Under the pieces are notes generated by a model that saw nothing but the letters and a program-made list of their open reading frames with translations, searched no databases and was not told where the DNA came from. This document shows positions 25,701 to 40,700 of a DNA stretch of 64,000 bases, piece by piece (within the stretch, counting starts at the first letter, position 1; every line of letters begins with the position of its first letter). This DNA comes from Athripsodes cinereus. Taxonomy: Eukaryota; Arthropoda; Insecta; Trichoptera; Leptoceridae. The position numbers and the translations under genes are program-made. Location: positions 16,923,982 through 16,987,981 of the forward strand of contig OX388314.1 of NCBI GenBank assembly GCA_947579605.1, given 5' to 3'.

Positions 25701-28700
25701 CTGCCCTCTCCTTAAAAAAATCCTTGATACGCCTATACATATATCTGTAAGTATCTGTGACTTTTAACTATATTGTTTGCGATATGCAATATTTATTTAT
25801 TTAATTTGTAAAAGTATAATAGAGAATGGCCTGGAAACTATAAATCTTAAGACCGATATGACTTCATCTAAATTCCAAAGACAATTATATTATTATGATA
25901 AGTTCCAAATTATCAGTTTCAAGTAAAATTCAAACATCAATAGCTTACAACATGCCTAGAATAAACGGTTTATAAATTTAGAGTAATAATTGAAGTAAAA
26001 TACATTTTATTTGAAAAAATAAATTTATATGAATCTGAGTCCCTAACAAAGGTAGGTAGGTAGTACGCTTTGACGCATATGGCAGCGATGAGGCTTGCCA
26101 CCCATCATGCCGCGTCAAAGTGGGTGAAGGGCACAAAGAGGAGAGCGGAATGCAGGGTGGGAGTTTTGAATGTGAGAGGAGGGATGGTGAGAAAGACGGA
26201 CGAAATTTTAGAGATGATGAATGATAAGTATTTGGATGTTTTGTGTGTCTGCGAAACGAAGAGGAAAGGGTGTGGTATTAAAGAAAGTGATGGAAGGATC
26301 GAGTTGTGGTCTGGTGTTCCAGACACACAACACGCATGTCAAGGTGTGGGTGCTTTTTTATCGGAAAGAATGAGCGAATGTATGAAAGGGTATGAATGTG
26401 TAAGCTCCAGGCTAATCTGGATCCGTTTCAAAGTGGGGATGACTAGGATCTTACTCATAGTTGGGTATGGTCCTGGGAACGATGCCATAGAGACGGAAAA
26501 GGAAGAGTTCTGGAATGGCGTGAGAAAGATTGCAGAAGATAAAAATGAAAATGAAAGATTGATCTTGGCAGGTGATTTGAATGGATGGGTGGGTGTTAGG
26601 AGGAATGAACTTGAAAGTGTTTTGGGAATGAATGGAGACAGTAGAGTGAACGATACTGGCAAAAGAATAATTGATGTGTGCTTGGAGATGGATCTCTTTG
26701 TGGCGAATACCTTTTTCGCCCACAAGGAGATCCACATGTATACCTGGGAGAGAGGGAATGAAAGATCGATGATTGACCTCGTGTGTGTGGACTCTCGTCT
26801 CAGGAAGGCGACCACGGATACTAGAGTGTATCGAGGCGCTGAGCTGGAGACGGATCATTTTTTTGTCGTCTCAAGAATAAATCTATTCTCCGGTTGGCGT
26901 TCGAGAACACAAAAGTCCACGCCAGCTATGAGATTGAGAGTCGAAAAACTGAAAGATGAGAGTGTAAAGAATGAATATGTAAAAACTGTGAATGAGAAGC
27001 TGAGTGCGAACGAAAAGAATGATCTAACGATGAATGAAAGGTGGGATGTCTTAAAAAGTGTGCTTGTAGGAAGTGCAAAAGAAACTTGTGGTGAAGCTAA
27101 AGTTGGACGTAAGAAAGGCGATGCATGGTGGGATAATGATGTGAAAGAAGCTGTAGATAAGAAGAAGAATGCTTGGAAAGACTTGCTGAGTGTGAAACAG
27201 TGTGACACATGTGAAAAAGAGCGAAAGAAAGAAGTTTACAAGACATGCAAGAAGGAAGTGCGTGAAGTTGTGAAAATGAAGAAAAAAATGTTTGAAGATG
27301 AAGAATGTAAGAAATTGTCTACGTATGCGAGTGAAAATATGAAGATTTTTTTTTTGGAAGGAAGTAAAACGAAAGAGGACGGGTTCAAGTGTGAACAGTA
27401 TGAAAGGGATAAAAGACAAGGATGGATGTGTGTTAGTGAATGATGAATGTGTGTTACGGAGATGGAAGGAATATTTCGAAGATCTGTTTGAATGTGATGG
27501 TACAAATGCAAATGAGTATGACGACAGTGAAAGCAGTGTGAATGAAAACGATATGATAGACATGAATGAGATTATGAATGCATTAAAAAGAGCGAAGTGC
27601 GGTAAAGCTGTAGGGTATGATTGTGTTGCCGTTGAGCTCATCAAGTCTGGTGGACCGGGGGTTCTCGCGTGGTGTTTGGAGCTTTTCAACGATTGTTGGA
27701 GAGAAGGTGTTACTCCAGAGGATTGGAGGAGGGCTATCATCTGCCCCCTGTACAAAGGGAAAGGCTCTAGACTTGAATGCGGGAGTTATCGGGCTATTAG
27801 CTTGCTGAGCTCAATAGGGAAACTGTATGGTAGAATTTTGATTGAGAGAGTACGAAAGATAACTGAGTGTAAGATATGGGATGCGCAAGGAGCTTTTTTG
27901 AATGGCAGAGGGTGCACCGATCAGATCTTCTCCCTGCGAATGGTTATAGAGAAGTTTCTGGGTAAACACCAGAGGCTTTTTTGTGCGTTCGTGGATCTGG
28001 AGAAAGCATATGATCGAGTGGACCGTGAAAGGTTGTGGCGCGTGTTGTCGGAGTATGGGGTGAGCAGCCGGTTGATCCGCGCAATATCTTCACTTTACGT
28101 GGGAAGCTCCGCTTGCGTGAGGGTAAATAACACTCTCTCGGAGTGGTTTGTCCTCACCAAAGGAGTGAAGCAAGGTTGTGTCATGTCTCCGTGGCTGTTC
28201 AACCTATTCTTCGACTACTGTATGCGACCTGTGAAAGAGATGGATGTTGGTGTCGAGCTGAATGGGTTTCGGGTGAATGCATTGATGTACGCAGACGATT
28301 TGGTGTTAATGGCTGAGAGTGAAAGGGACTTACAAGAGATTGTTACGTGTGTGTATGATAGTTGCAATTTGAATGGTTTGAAAATGAATGTTATGAAGAC
28401 GAAAGTTCTTGTTTTTGAAAGAGAGAATGAAAAAACGATTTGCGAGATTAAAGTTGGTGACGAATGTTTGGAGCAAGTAAGTGAGTATGTATATTTGGGA
28501 AGTATGTTTACGAGGGATGGAAGATGCGATGGGGACATTGAAAGAAGGAAAGTGGCCGGTGCTAGAGTAAACGGTGCACTTCGACCCATTGTCAGCAATG
28601 ACAATGTGTCGAACATGGCTAAAATGCTGGTGCACAATACCATTCTGGTACCGTCACTTACGTATGCAAGCGAGACATGGACGTGGTTGAAGAAGGACGA

Positions 28701-31700
28701 AAGTGGAATAAATGCAGTAGAGATGCGATCGTTGAGAAGAATGGTTGGTAAAACGCTGCGTGATAGAGTGAAGAATGAGGATATTAGAAGAATGAGCGGA
28801 TGCAAGAAGAGTGTTGTGGACAGAATGCGCGTGAATAAACTACGGTGGTTTGGGCATGTTGAACGAATGAACGAGGTAAGAATGACAAAGAGGATATACT
28901 TATCTGAAAGAAAGGGTGTGAGGAAACGCGGGCGTCCGAGAACCACGTGGCTTGATCACGTGGATCAAATTCTAAAGGACGGCCGCGTGTTGAGTAAGAG
29001 GAACCGACGTGCGTGTATGAGGAACTGTATGAATGTGGAGGAAGCGAAGGAAGTGTGTAAAGATAGATCTGTTTGGCGTTCCGTTCTCTCTGCCTACCCC
29101 ACTTGGGACATGGCGTGAGGGTATAGTATAGTAGTATAGTATAGTCCCTAACAAAACTCAAAAAAAAACAATAATCCTCAAAGAAAGCAATATTATTGTG
29201 TATTTCATGACTCAAGGATGAACGGCGAAATAGATTAGCAACGAAATTAAAATGTGGAACCTCACGATTTAATACTGGAACTCTACCTACAGCTTAATAC
29301 AGATATTACAGTCATTAGGTAATTCGACTGTTTAATGGTATTTCCCCGAAAATATACATATTCCACATAACGTAAGCTGAGTTTATAAGGAAAATAGTAA
29401 TACTACACTGTTCTAAATGCTTTTTTTCTCTAGGATCGCATTGGCTGGAAGCTGAAATGGTCGTAATAATGGTATATTTTTCAATAAAAATAATAACATT
29501 CGACATACATAATATGTAATATACGTATTAAACCCCTGCTGAGAGATTATTGTATGCTCTTGTTAATGTTGATGAAATGTTTCCAAATTAGAATTACCTA
29601 CGTTGGTTGTAAACAACTTATAATTCGTAATAAATAATGTTTGCTTCATTAATTAATTAGTTATATTCTTTGAAAAGGCAACTGAAGATATCCTACGTGA
29701 ATTTGATCTAAGATATCACAATAAAAAAACAATAATAGACTTGGTGCTAAGATTAACTTTTCACTATAAATAGTACTAATTTGGTCATAATTAGATAATT
29801 GGATTTTATGTTTCCTCTTTTTGAAATGTATATTACATGCAGCTGGTCTGCTGGCTACCCCACTTATGAGATATACCGTGATAGTTTAGGAGTAGTGGTA
29901 TTAGTAGCTTTTTGCAATAGCGTGAAGCAATCACATGACGTTATCTTTATTATTATTGAGACCACAACGGAAATTGTGAAAAAAATTATTGAGGCTGATG
30001 TATCAAAGTGTGCCTCGGTTTAATTATATCTAAATTGGAATTATTAGGTGCAAAACTAATAAGAGAAATTAATATTGTATACAAGAGATAACTGACCGGT
30101 TAGGTATCTACAAGGTGTTAAAAACTGTTTCTTCTCTTAAATTTAAGTCTGAAGAATAATCTTATTTTTAACTTGCTCCAAAATATATATATAAATATAT
30201 TTTACCAATCAGAAACCTCGATTGGAGAACCATGTCTACACAATGCAACATTGTGTAAAATCTAATCGGAAGAAGTGAGAAAGGTGTCCCAACGCTTACG
30301 AATTGGCTCTAGGCTGACTTAAGTGATCACTTTCGGTGTCCATGGACAACGTTCACCAATTCCACCATTCTCACTGTCACGATTTAAGGTCCACCAATCG
30401 AGAGACGCTTTATGCAAACCTTAGAAGCAACACATCTGCACCCAAATCCGGTTAAACAATATAAAAATTAGTAAATATTCTAAACATATATATTTTATAT
30501 TTTCAATAATTTAGCTATGTCTCAATATATTTTTCAGAATATGTTAGTATAATAAAAACAAATAAGAAATATGAATAATATACATATTTCCACTAAATCA
30601 TAGCTCATACTTATTTATAAATAAAAGGATTATTGTTATCATTACTAATTGAAATGACGGTAATGTAAGCAATAAAATAGATATTTGACCATTTGGTACA
30701 TTGTTAAATCCGTCTGTAGAACTGTGTGTAGACTAGACAAGAGATTCTGGTATCCAGCTGTGACCATGCCATGGGCAATGTCATTGTTAGCCACGCCACG
30801 CCATTTACATTTACGGTTTATTATATTTAACGTTTTATTTATTTTTCTACCATTGAAGCACATCAAATACATTAAATTTACAAGGTCAACTATTTATTTA
30901 ATCTTAATATTTCTCAATGAAATAATTTTCATAGAATATTTTTATAATTTGATAACACTATGCTCCTATACACTTTTCACTAAAATTATTTCGTCTTCTG
31001 TGAATATATATTACATATAATAAACCTTTAATAGCCAATCAAAAAAAACTTTTTATGAACGAAATAATTAGAATATTTTGAGGATCCTAAAAGTGCTTTA
31101 AAATAATAACATTATGACATAAATGTCAAAAAAAAGTTTCAAAAGCTGCTTGCTTTCGATGCATTGACTACAAAAAAGACACTATCTCTCGCGAGAATTG
31201 AGAAAATAAAAGAACAAAAATGTCGAAAGGTAACCTTTTAAATCAAGTATGTTTTGCTATTTTTATAAAATAAATAATTTCATCATTAAAACTTATAAAA
31301 AAAATGCGATTATACAAAGAACGATAAAATCAAAAATATTTTTTTAATACCACAACGAAACTTGTTATGAAATATCGATTCAGACTTTATTGAGCAGAAA
31401 AAAAGGATTACATTAGATACACCAAAAACATAAATTGTTGGGCATAGAATATTTAAAATTGAACTTTGATTCTGAAACAAGTAAAACGTGATCCGAAACA
31501 GCCATAAAATTAATTAAATTTATTAATTGATCACTTTAAAATGTAGAATGTGTCTATTGTAAATCGTTCGGTGAGCTCGCCAATTATTATTTTTTTGTGC
31601 ACGTTTTTATATACTTACAAAAATATAAAATAAATAAGATATAACATTTCATTGTATATATTCCATTTTAAAAGTAAGTAATTGAAAAGAACGATATAAT

Positions 31701-34700
31701 ACGGGTAGTCTTGGGGACTGATTGTTCGTTTACTATTAGTTAGAAGTATATCAATTTAACTAATTATTCGTAAGTATCGTATCATTACTGGTAAGATATA
31801 ATTATGATATGAACACAGGGTTTATTTATTTAGTAACCTTTATGAGAACCTGCAGCCTACCGTATCATTAATTTGGTAAAACTACCGATAAAAAGTAATA
31901 ATATTTCAGTAAGGTAAAGTGAGACGTAAAGAGATTCAGAGAACGTTTATGACGTGTTCATTTATTATTTTTTATTCTGCACTGTACATTACATATACGG
32001 CAATTAGAATACATTTTTTTTTTAATTCTATGTACAACGGATGAGTTTATCACTTTATTTCGATAACTAGCAACTAACCCGGTTGAATTTAGAAAGGAAA
32101 TATATTTTGATGAAAGTTTCCATGATAAAAGCGCTTAAGCCAGCCCTAGCCAATTCGTAAGCGTTGGAACACCTTATACTCTCTTCTCCACCCTGAAAAT
32201 GATACATATATTTCGATCGAATGATTGATTATATTATGATATCGTAATATGTATCATAAAAACACTTTCATAGATATGAAAATTCCAGTTTATACGAAAA
32301 ACAAAAAAAAACGCCTCGAATATATACATGCGAGTAAGTACAGACAAATGATTGTACATTTTCTTTTAACAAGGTGGTCACCTTATATGTATTAACCTTA
32401 TCTTTAACGATGGTCAATTCATTAAGTTGTGTGAGGTAGAAAGAAGGCGATAAAAATATTTCTAAAAGTGTGTATGTCTACAAAACGACAACTATCACAG
32501 ATTTAATTTCTTAATAGGTGCATATCTTATTTTATTGCTGTCATAAAATTTCTGAAATGCCATGTCAATTTAACATCGATACATTAAATCTATCATACAT
32601 AAACATACTATAAATTATATCATTACTGTAATTTATATTGCTACCTTTACTACTATACCATCACGGTATATGCCACAAGTGCGGTAATCTACACCTTTGT
32701 TTACGTTTTTTATAATATGTAATTGTAAAACTTCACTTCTAAAACGTTTTTTTATAGTTATTATTAATCGGTTACGGCAATCCACCCGATTCGAGTGATC
32801 TGTGTATTTTATAGTTTGCAGTTCAAAAACCAAGCAAATCCTCCGTTCTAATATCTTTATTATGATCTGTATCAACATTGCTTCAGATTTTTTATATCAA
32901 ATTTTCCATACAACAAGAATGAATAAAACATAATACGTTATTTTTATGCAGTTCATGCCCTGGCTACCCCATAGCTGATTATTAATTTTCAGTTGTGCAA
33001 GCAATTTAATAGAAGTTATCCCTAATAAAATTTCAATCCTTTCACGTGTACATACTACGTGTGTCTGAATATTTACTATAGACACATTCATTTGAGAAGT
33101 AACAAGGAAACCAATATCATTTCTTAAAATAAGTGTTGAGCATATTTCTAGTTTACAAATCTGCTTTTATTTTGTTTTATTCAAAAAGGAAATTCAAAAT
33201 ACTGTGAAACTTTTCCTTAAAAATGTGATATTCTATCCCTGTTATTATTTACTCCCAAATCGATCGGAAGTAACAGTTTGTAAATTAGTCAAATTTATTT
33301 TAAGAATATTTTCAGTAAGTGGCAATAGATTCTACTATCTTTGCGAAGTCGGGCTTAAAGCTTGTTATAGGTAACGATAGTATCGCGTTTTAAATAGGGC
33401 CTTAATGTATATTACACACATCAAATTACATCATAATATTGTGAACATATACCTTATTTGCATGATAATGCATAATTACTATTTTGATTATTAAGTTTAA
33501 TTGAGAGTTTACGCCGTCGTCCAACCTGCTAACACGTTGACACAGAATAGGTAATGTAAACTTTCTCCTCCACTGGCTAAACATATTATATTATATTATA
33601 TATATGTAAATGTACATAAGTTTATGTGTAGTTGACAGTGACGATGTAATAATGTTGCGAATATAAATGATCGCCTGAGGTTATATCATTTAAATTAAAA
33701 TACATTTATTTCACTCACTATTTTACTCGGCAATCGCTTCATTTTCTAGAGGTAGATAAAAATTAACACAATCTATTTGTTTATGGGAGGGTAGCCTGAC
33801 GTTAATGAACTGTAATCGTGGATGCCATGTTTCTAAATTCATACTCTTTTTTCAAAATCAGAAATTAAAACGCTCGTAGATTTGTCTCATTAAAAATGAT
33901 CCGTCGTAATTCTGAACCCGTACATAATAGACTTAAAATATAATAAATAAAATAGAGTAACATAAACACATTTATTATTTCCCTCTTTACATTATTGGTT
34001 TGAGAGCTTATCAAGCTTGTATATGTAGGTATTTTTCCCAGATGTTTATGTCAATTACCATTTTCATGACCTGTGGCCAATCTAACCATAAAAAGTTTTC
34101 GTGTGTTTGACACTTTCTATTGCCAGCTTTTTCTTAATCAATCTACCAGGCTTTTACCCTCTATTTCAGCTGATTCTTTCAGAAACATGTGATTCTTTCC
34201 ACTATACGGAGTAAGGTAAATTGAAACAAGTGATTCTTTCTACTATAAATTATTGATCACGAGAGAGACGTATCTTTCGATTTATCAGGTAATTATCAAT
34301 CTTGCAATACGGAGTTCGTGACCTGACCAGCCATCGTAATAAATAGCGACCTCTACAAAAAAAGTAATGTACAATATAAGACAAATGGTGTAAAGATAAA
34401 ATGATTCCACAGTACAATTCGTAAATTTGAAGAATATCATCATAGAAAAAATATCCACAAATCACTGATGTGATATTGTATGAGATCATATCAGACTGAA
34501 GAAATCCAAATATTTAATGTACATCAAGATTAAACTACGGACCAATCATATAATAGTAAGAGTATCTTTGTCACTGATCACCTTATTTCAGTAAATATTA
34601 TCCTGCTCCATATAAGAGTAGTATTCATATAAGAGTGCCCCGCTCATAGGTAAATGATTTAACTAACACATCTTTCAGTAATGAGTATGCTTCACACACC

Positions 34701-37700
34701 ACACAATGCACCAGCCAATCACAGTCCTCCTACTCGGTTACTAATACAATCACGTGTTCTGTAATACACATCACCTATGACTGTATGCGTAGCGGTGCTA
34801 GGGCACTTTTAAAAAATTCAAGTCAAAACTGTTTAGTTTTGGGATTATAGATAGGAAAGAGAGCCTCTGCCTCAGTACATTAAGTCATATCACATGATTA
34901 TTTAAATTTTTTAGTGATGCACAGTTTGTTCGCGCATTTTGATTCTTTTAGATCGCCTAGACACAGGCTTTATTCTAGTAAAGAGAAATTTCACCATCAT
35001 TTGTAATATAATTGAAATGAAATTTTGTGCATAGTTAATGCAAACAATATACAATAAAGAATTTAAAAAATGCAATGCTTAGTTACATGATTTATACTTC
35101 GGGTATCGTCTGTGTATTATTTTATGTAAATTTTGGTATTTCTTTGATACATCCAAGGCTATTTGGTAGGTGGATACCTGTTTAAATGTCAACAAACGAA
35201 GACGATAAATATTTACGAAAAATATATTAAAAAAATATCGTCTCAATACCTTATAATTAAAAAAAAAACATAAAATTATAATTAAAATGAAGGAAAATCA
35301 GAATTAATAGGTAAATAAAATGCTGAAACGTGTCTGGGAATAAATCGATTGAAATGTCACTTGTTATAGGTAACTTGGTAAACATGCTCACATACTCAAC
35401 TGTGTATCACCTTTGTTAATTAATAATAGTGATTGGTATAATAAAAAGCGTCAGGTAATAAATCCAGAAAAGGAATAAAATAGTTTTTTCTACATATTTG
35501 GAGATATTCGTTTCTTTATTAATCCTGATAAACATGACAAATAAATATTTAATTATATATATTTGATTTCGTGTCTTTGAATGTTTGGGGTTTTCCCATT
35601 CCAACGAATTGAATAAAATATCATTCTATTTTTTTATTGTATACTTTTTTTATATACTAATATCAAGCACATTTATTTACATTGTTTTCGAGTGTCCTGT
35701 ATAAGAGAGATATTTGTAAAACATCATGAATAAAATCTTCAATTTAACCATATATGATAAACCATCTATTGGGAATATCTTATTTTTATGGTAAGAAGAG
35801 GACAACTTGTGTATTTAGAACATGGGTAGCCAACATTTTCAGCAGCCGGGCCAAATTTTAGAAGTGAGATTTCTCACCGGGTCGTACAAAAATATGTATA
35901 CTCCATTATATGGAACATTTGACAATTCGACTTCACCTTAAAATTTCTACCCCCCCCCCCCCCCCCCCGTCGCCAAATTTTCAAAATAGTGAAGGAATTT
36001 GAAATGTTTGAAAACTCGTCGGTTTTCTTTAGGAATATTTTCTCAAAATACCTTTTTCAAAAAAGTAACGGGTACTTGTACTGACTATTATTAAAAAAGT
36101 GTGCATATGCTTCACGGGCCAAAAGTAAACACCCGACGGACCGCGGGTTGGCCACTCTTGGTTTAGAACATTCGATTGGTTCACTCACTACCCCTAAAAA
36201 ACTGAGATTTCTACATAGGATATACATAATTTTTACACATATATAATATGTATATAATTTATATGCTCAAATTGACTTAAAATGAAAAACAATATATTAT
36301 AAATAATGTGTACTATGTAATGTTATAATATATTTTATATATGATAAGCATATAAAATATACTGTAGTCAATTATTTATATCGCACTATTATGAGAAGCA
36401 ATTAGCAGAGGAATAATGTATGCACATCATAAAATAGATAGGTAGGTACCTACAAAATGTATGTTATATATATTATAATGAAAGGTCATCTTAGACTCAT
36501 GTAAGTACACATGTAATCTTAGTAATACACGAGTATCCATCATTTAAATAGACGAAAATCCTGCGAAGGTTATTTTAAAATACAAATTTTTAACATACCA
36601 TCTGACTAAAACTAAATTTAAAATAATAATATACCTACCTATTGCAAATTTACATCGATATGGGATACGGGAAAAACATCACATAAGCTCATTAAATGCT
36701 TTTAAATTATTTTAGTAAGTACATATATCAATACATTATAGATTATGATGAGTTGATCTTTATCAACAAAACAATATACATCTGATAATAAGTGATTTAA
36801 ACTCTGCACCTTATTTCACACATTTACCTCATTGTAAAAAGCAAATGCCGTATGTTGTTCAAAATAAATAAATAACTTATTTTTAATATTTCAAATATTA
36901 TATGACAAGCGTATGTAACCCGGCATCGCTCGGGTTTAATTAAATAGAAAACCTTGCAAATACATGGGTTAAAACAACAAAATCTTATTGAAAAAAAATG
37001 AAGCACGTGGATAAAAGAAGTAAAAAGCTCTTCCAAATGAGAAAACTTAATTTTTGACTCCCTACATGCCCATATTTAAGCAACAATAAATAGGTAGGTA
37101 CCTACATCATAAAAAGCATTGCAAATCTCTTCTTAATGAAAAATCTTGAAGTTTGATACCTCACATGCCCATATTTAGGTAAAAAAAATAGGTAGGTACC
37201 TACATCGAAAAAGGTGCTAAAAACCTCTTCCCAATGAAAAATCATGAAGTTTGATACCTCACATGCCCATATTTAGGTAAAAAATAGGTAGGTACCTACA
37301 TCGAAAAAAGTGCTAAAAACCTCTTCCCAATGAAAAATCTTGAAGTTTGACACCTCACATGCCCACATTTATGTAAAAAAATAATAAGTAGGTACCTACA
37401 TGGAAAAAAGTACTAAAAACCTCGTCGCGATGAAAAAGCTTGAAGTTAAGAAATCCCACATATTGGTAGGTACCTACATGGAAAAAGTGCTAAAAACCTC
37501 TTCCAAATGAAAAATATGTGAGCTCGACACCCCGAACGCTCATATTTTATTTAGAAAAATAGGCGGGTACCTACGTGCAAAAACTACTAAAAACTTCATC
37601 TTAATGTAAAAACTCGAAGATTGTCATCCCAAATTTCTATAAGAAAAAAGGGTAAATATCCCATTTCGCGAAAAAAATTGTAGGCACATTAATGTTAAAA

Positions 37701-40700
37701 TATTATTGTCCACATTCGAATTTGTATTTTAGGTTTGCAGTACATAAATGGGTATTTGAGAGATTTGCTATGAAATTAAAAAAAGTCAAGAATAAATTGT
37801 CACCTATGTACTCTATATTCCCAAAAAAACCTTAAAAAATGGATTATCTGCATCCTTCAATATTCAAGAATATTTAACTATCAAATATTTCATAATGCAT
37901 GTATAAAATATTAGGTGAATATAAATAGGTTCCCACTCGTTGAAAAATCATTTAACATTATTTATGGATTTTATAGGTAAAACTATTATTATTCTACAGT
38001 ATAGTTTTCTATGGTTTCATAATGTCTTCCATTATGAAAATAGCCCAATATGTCAAAAATATGCAATTTTTATTCACGTAATTCAAGAGCTTTTCTCATT
38101 AGCAAACACAATATTTTATTACGAAAATAAACCCTAATTATTTAGTTTCAGAATTGTTGTATTTATTGTTACATCCATTTTGAAATTAATTCAATACAAT
38201 GAAAAATGTTTGACTGTGAATATTGCTCTTTACTAAACCTTGCATATATTCTTCATACATTTTGTGGCTAATTTTGTGACATAGTCGCATTAAAATTAAA
38301 ATATCTTTATCAATATGTAAGATATTTTAAATGTTTTTAGCCTTAAACCTGCCCAGAAGATGAGACCTCGTATAGAGTATATTATTTTACTTCGGTCTTT
38401 ACTAATTTCCGAGTCCATTAAGGACATACGCACATACATACATACATACATACATACGAACGGACTCAAATATTTATGTGTGGATTATGGTAAGTGTATG
38501 CATCATTCATTCAACCTTAGTTATATAAAGCTCGTAGGTATAGATATATGTTATCAGTAAAGAAGCATAACTACTACGTACCTATACATTGTTTAGATGT
38601 TTCAGAACAATGAACCTTCTTGCATTGAAACATTGTGTTCTAGAAATATTTTTTTCATTTGTCGTTAAGATTGTGAAGAACCAAAGAAGAAAAATGATTG
38701 TCTTTACATTCGTAAGAAAATAATATACGCCTTGAGATACGAAAGAATAGAATATGAATAATATGGCACATAAGATATATCATTTCAAACGAAAATTCAT
38801 TTTCACATTATTTGATGAAACGATGTCTGATTTTCTGCCTATAAGGTTTTTAGACATGCAATCTTGAATTCCATATTCTGATGACGATTTTTATCTGATA
38901 TTTAGTTTAATAATCCACAATCAACTAAAAATATCCCATTGCTAACATACGTACGGCAAAAACATATACCATTGCATCCAGAGGCGGCCGGCAATATGTA
39001 TTTGCGGGGGTTCGGTAAAAAAAACATCATTATAAAGAAATTCTACCCTTCTCTCTTTACCATTAGCGAACACTTCATTTACTCTGGTATTTTCTGTTCT
39101 TAATGTATTCTACGTTTAATTCACCCATTTTAATAGTAATCTATAAGCTAAAACGATAATAATTAATATTATATCAATTTTATATAGGTATATCGTAGAT
39201 TCTTTAAATTGCATGTAACATGTTGATATAAGCGCGCTCGAATACAAAAAATCTTACAAATAACTAATTATCTGCATAACACAATCGCGACTAGCGGTGA
39301 CTGTCTATAGAAATTTTACCATTAAGTAATAAGTAATAACAGTGTATACGGCTGACCTATGAACCTCACGACGTCAATCTATGCATTTTGACACGCTTGG
39401 TAGGTACTAATTCATCGCGTCCACATAACTAATAACAGGAATCCCTTCACATATAAAAACACACTAGTCAAAAAATTTCCGTCAATGTACGACAAAATGC
39501 TACAAGGCGTATCTCTTACTCCTTTTTACGTGTGAGCATAGTTGTGATCAATGCTCAAAATGTCCCATATATTTTTAATATCTCCATACAATCTTAGCAC
39601 CACGAACTTAGTATTGAAGTTTTACGAAATGTATGGGTTATCGGTGCGATATTAGATTTTGCACCGTTAGTTCGCTCAACATCCGCACTAAAATATTCTA
39701 ACGAACAGTAGCGCTGCATGTTGCAAAGCAATAGTGAATGTGATGACTGTGTGTTCATATGGTAACTTGAATGATATTATTATATTGTTCATGGAAAAAT
39801 TTATTGATATTTTTTAATTTTAATTATTACATATTGTTAGGTTTCTATCTTTTAAATTGGGGGTGCGTTTGAACCGCCGCTCATTATCAAAGAGCCGCCT
39901 CTGATTGCATCATCTCTCACATATGGTGTAGTCGGTGGATTACCTGCATGATATGAAAATACAGAACAAAAATTTTAATATTTTGAACCGTATTTTTTTT
40001 CGACTATAGTGTGAGGTCCGATTTGCCATTAGCCAGGCGATTACTGAGATAGAAGACTGTCACTTCCGTTTTAGTTCAATTTAAGCTTGAAAAGGTTATT
40101 TAATCTACTGAATATTGATAAGAACATTAAACATAAATATTTAGGTAACATCTGTTAAAATGCGACACATTTTCTGTTGTGTCTGAAGTGTTCCCTTGAC
40201 ATTTTGTAAATACATACAGGTAGATACCTACTTATAATTTTTTAATGTGTAGGTGAGCATTGTTGATACTGGTACTGTGTAAATAGCTACATGGTAATAT
40301 CTAAAGTAAGAGTATTTACGTACATATATTATTATATGTATACATATTGCTGCTAGTAACATGAATGCTGAATGTAAATACACACGATGTGTATAGGTAC
40401 TTCATAAGAAGGGAATATTTTTCAAGAGAACGTATGAAATTTGAAAAGAATTTTTCAGATATGAAATGGAGGGTGGCAGTATCAATGTAATATGTATCCG
40501 GATAATATGGTACAAATGTGTATCCGGATAATATGGTACCTGCCAAGGTTAATAATGTCTTCCAACTGTTTGTACCTATACTTCGAAAATTCATAAAAGA
40601 ATGGATGACCTTTGCTAAAGAATTGTTTTTAATAGTTACAATTAAGTAGTAAAATACAAAAGTACTATTTTCTATCTTCTTCTTTTCTCCTCAAACTTTA

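Larger units (their letters stand above)
26051..29142 (+). mobile_element. Nearly intact full-length RTE-type LINE (non-LTR retrotransposon)
   Basis: A 3.1-kb element flanked by a perfect 13-bp target-site duplication agtccctaacaaa (26038-26050 and 29143-29155). It has a very short 5' leader, an endonuclease plus reverse-transcriptase coding region, a stop at 29118 and a short gtatagtatag tail. Size, a single coding unit and a microsatellite tail fit the RTE clade. It lies in sense orientation in lectin intron 2. The whole coding region is open apart from one frame break at a T10 run (27346-27355), so this is a young insertion. Confidence 0.88.

Noticed and set aside
26339..28946. Long minus-strand open frames opposite the LINE (26339-26815, 27051-27755, 28215-28946)
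   Set aside because: Mirror frames of the LINE coding strand caused by its codon composition; rich in Ser, Phe and Leu with no domain.
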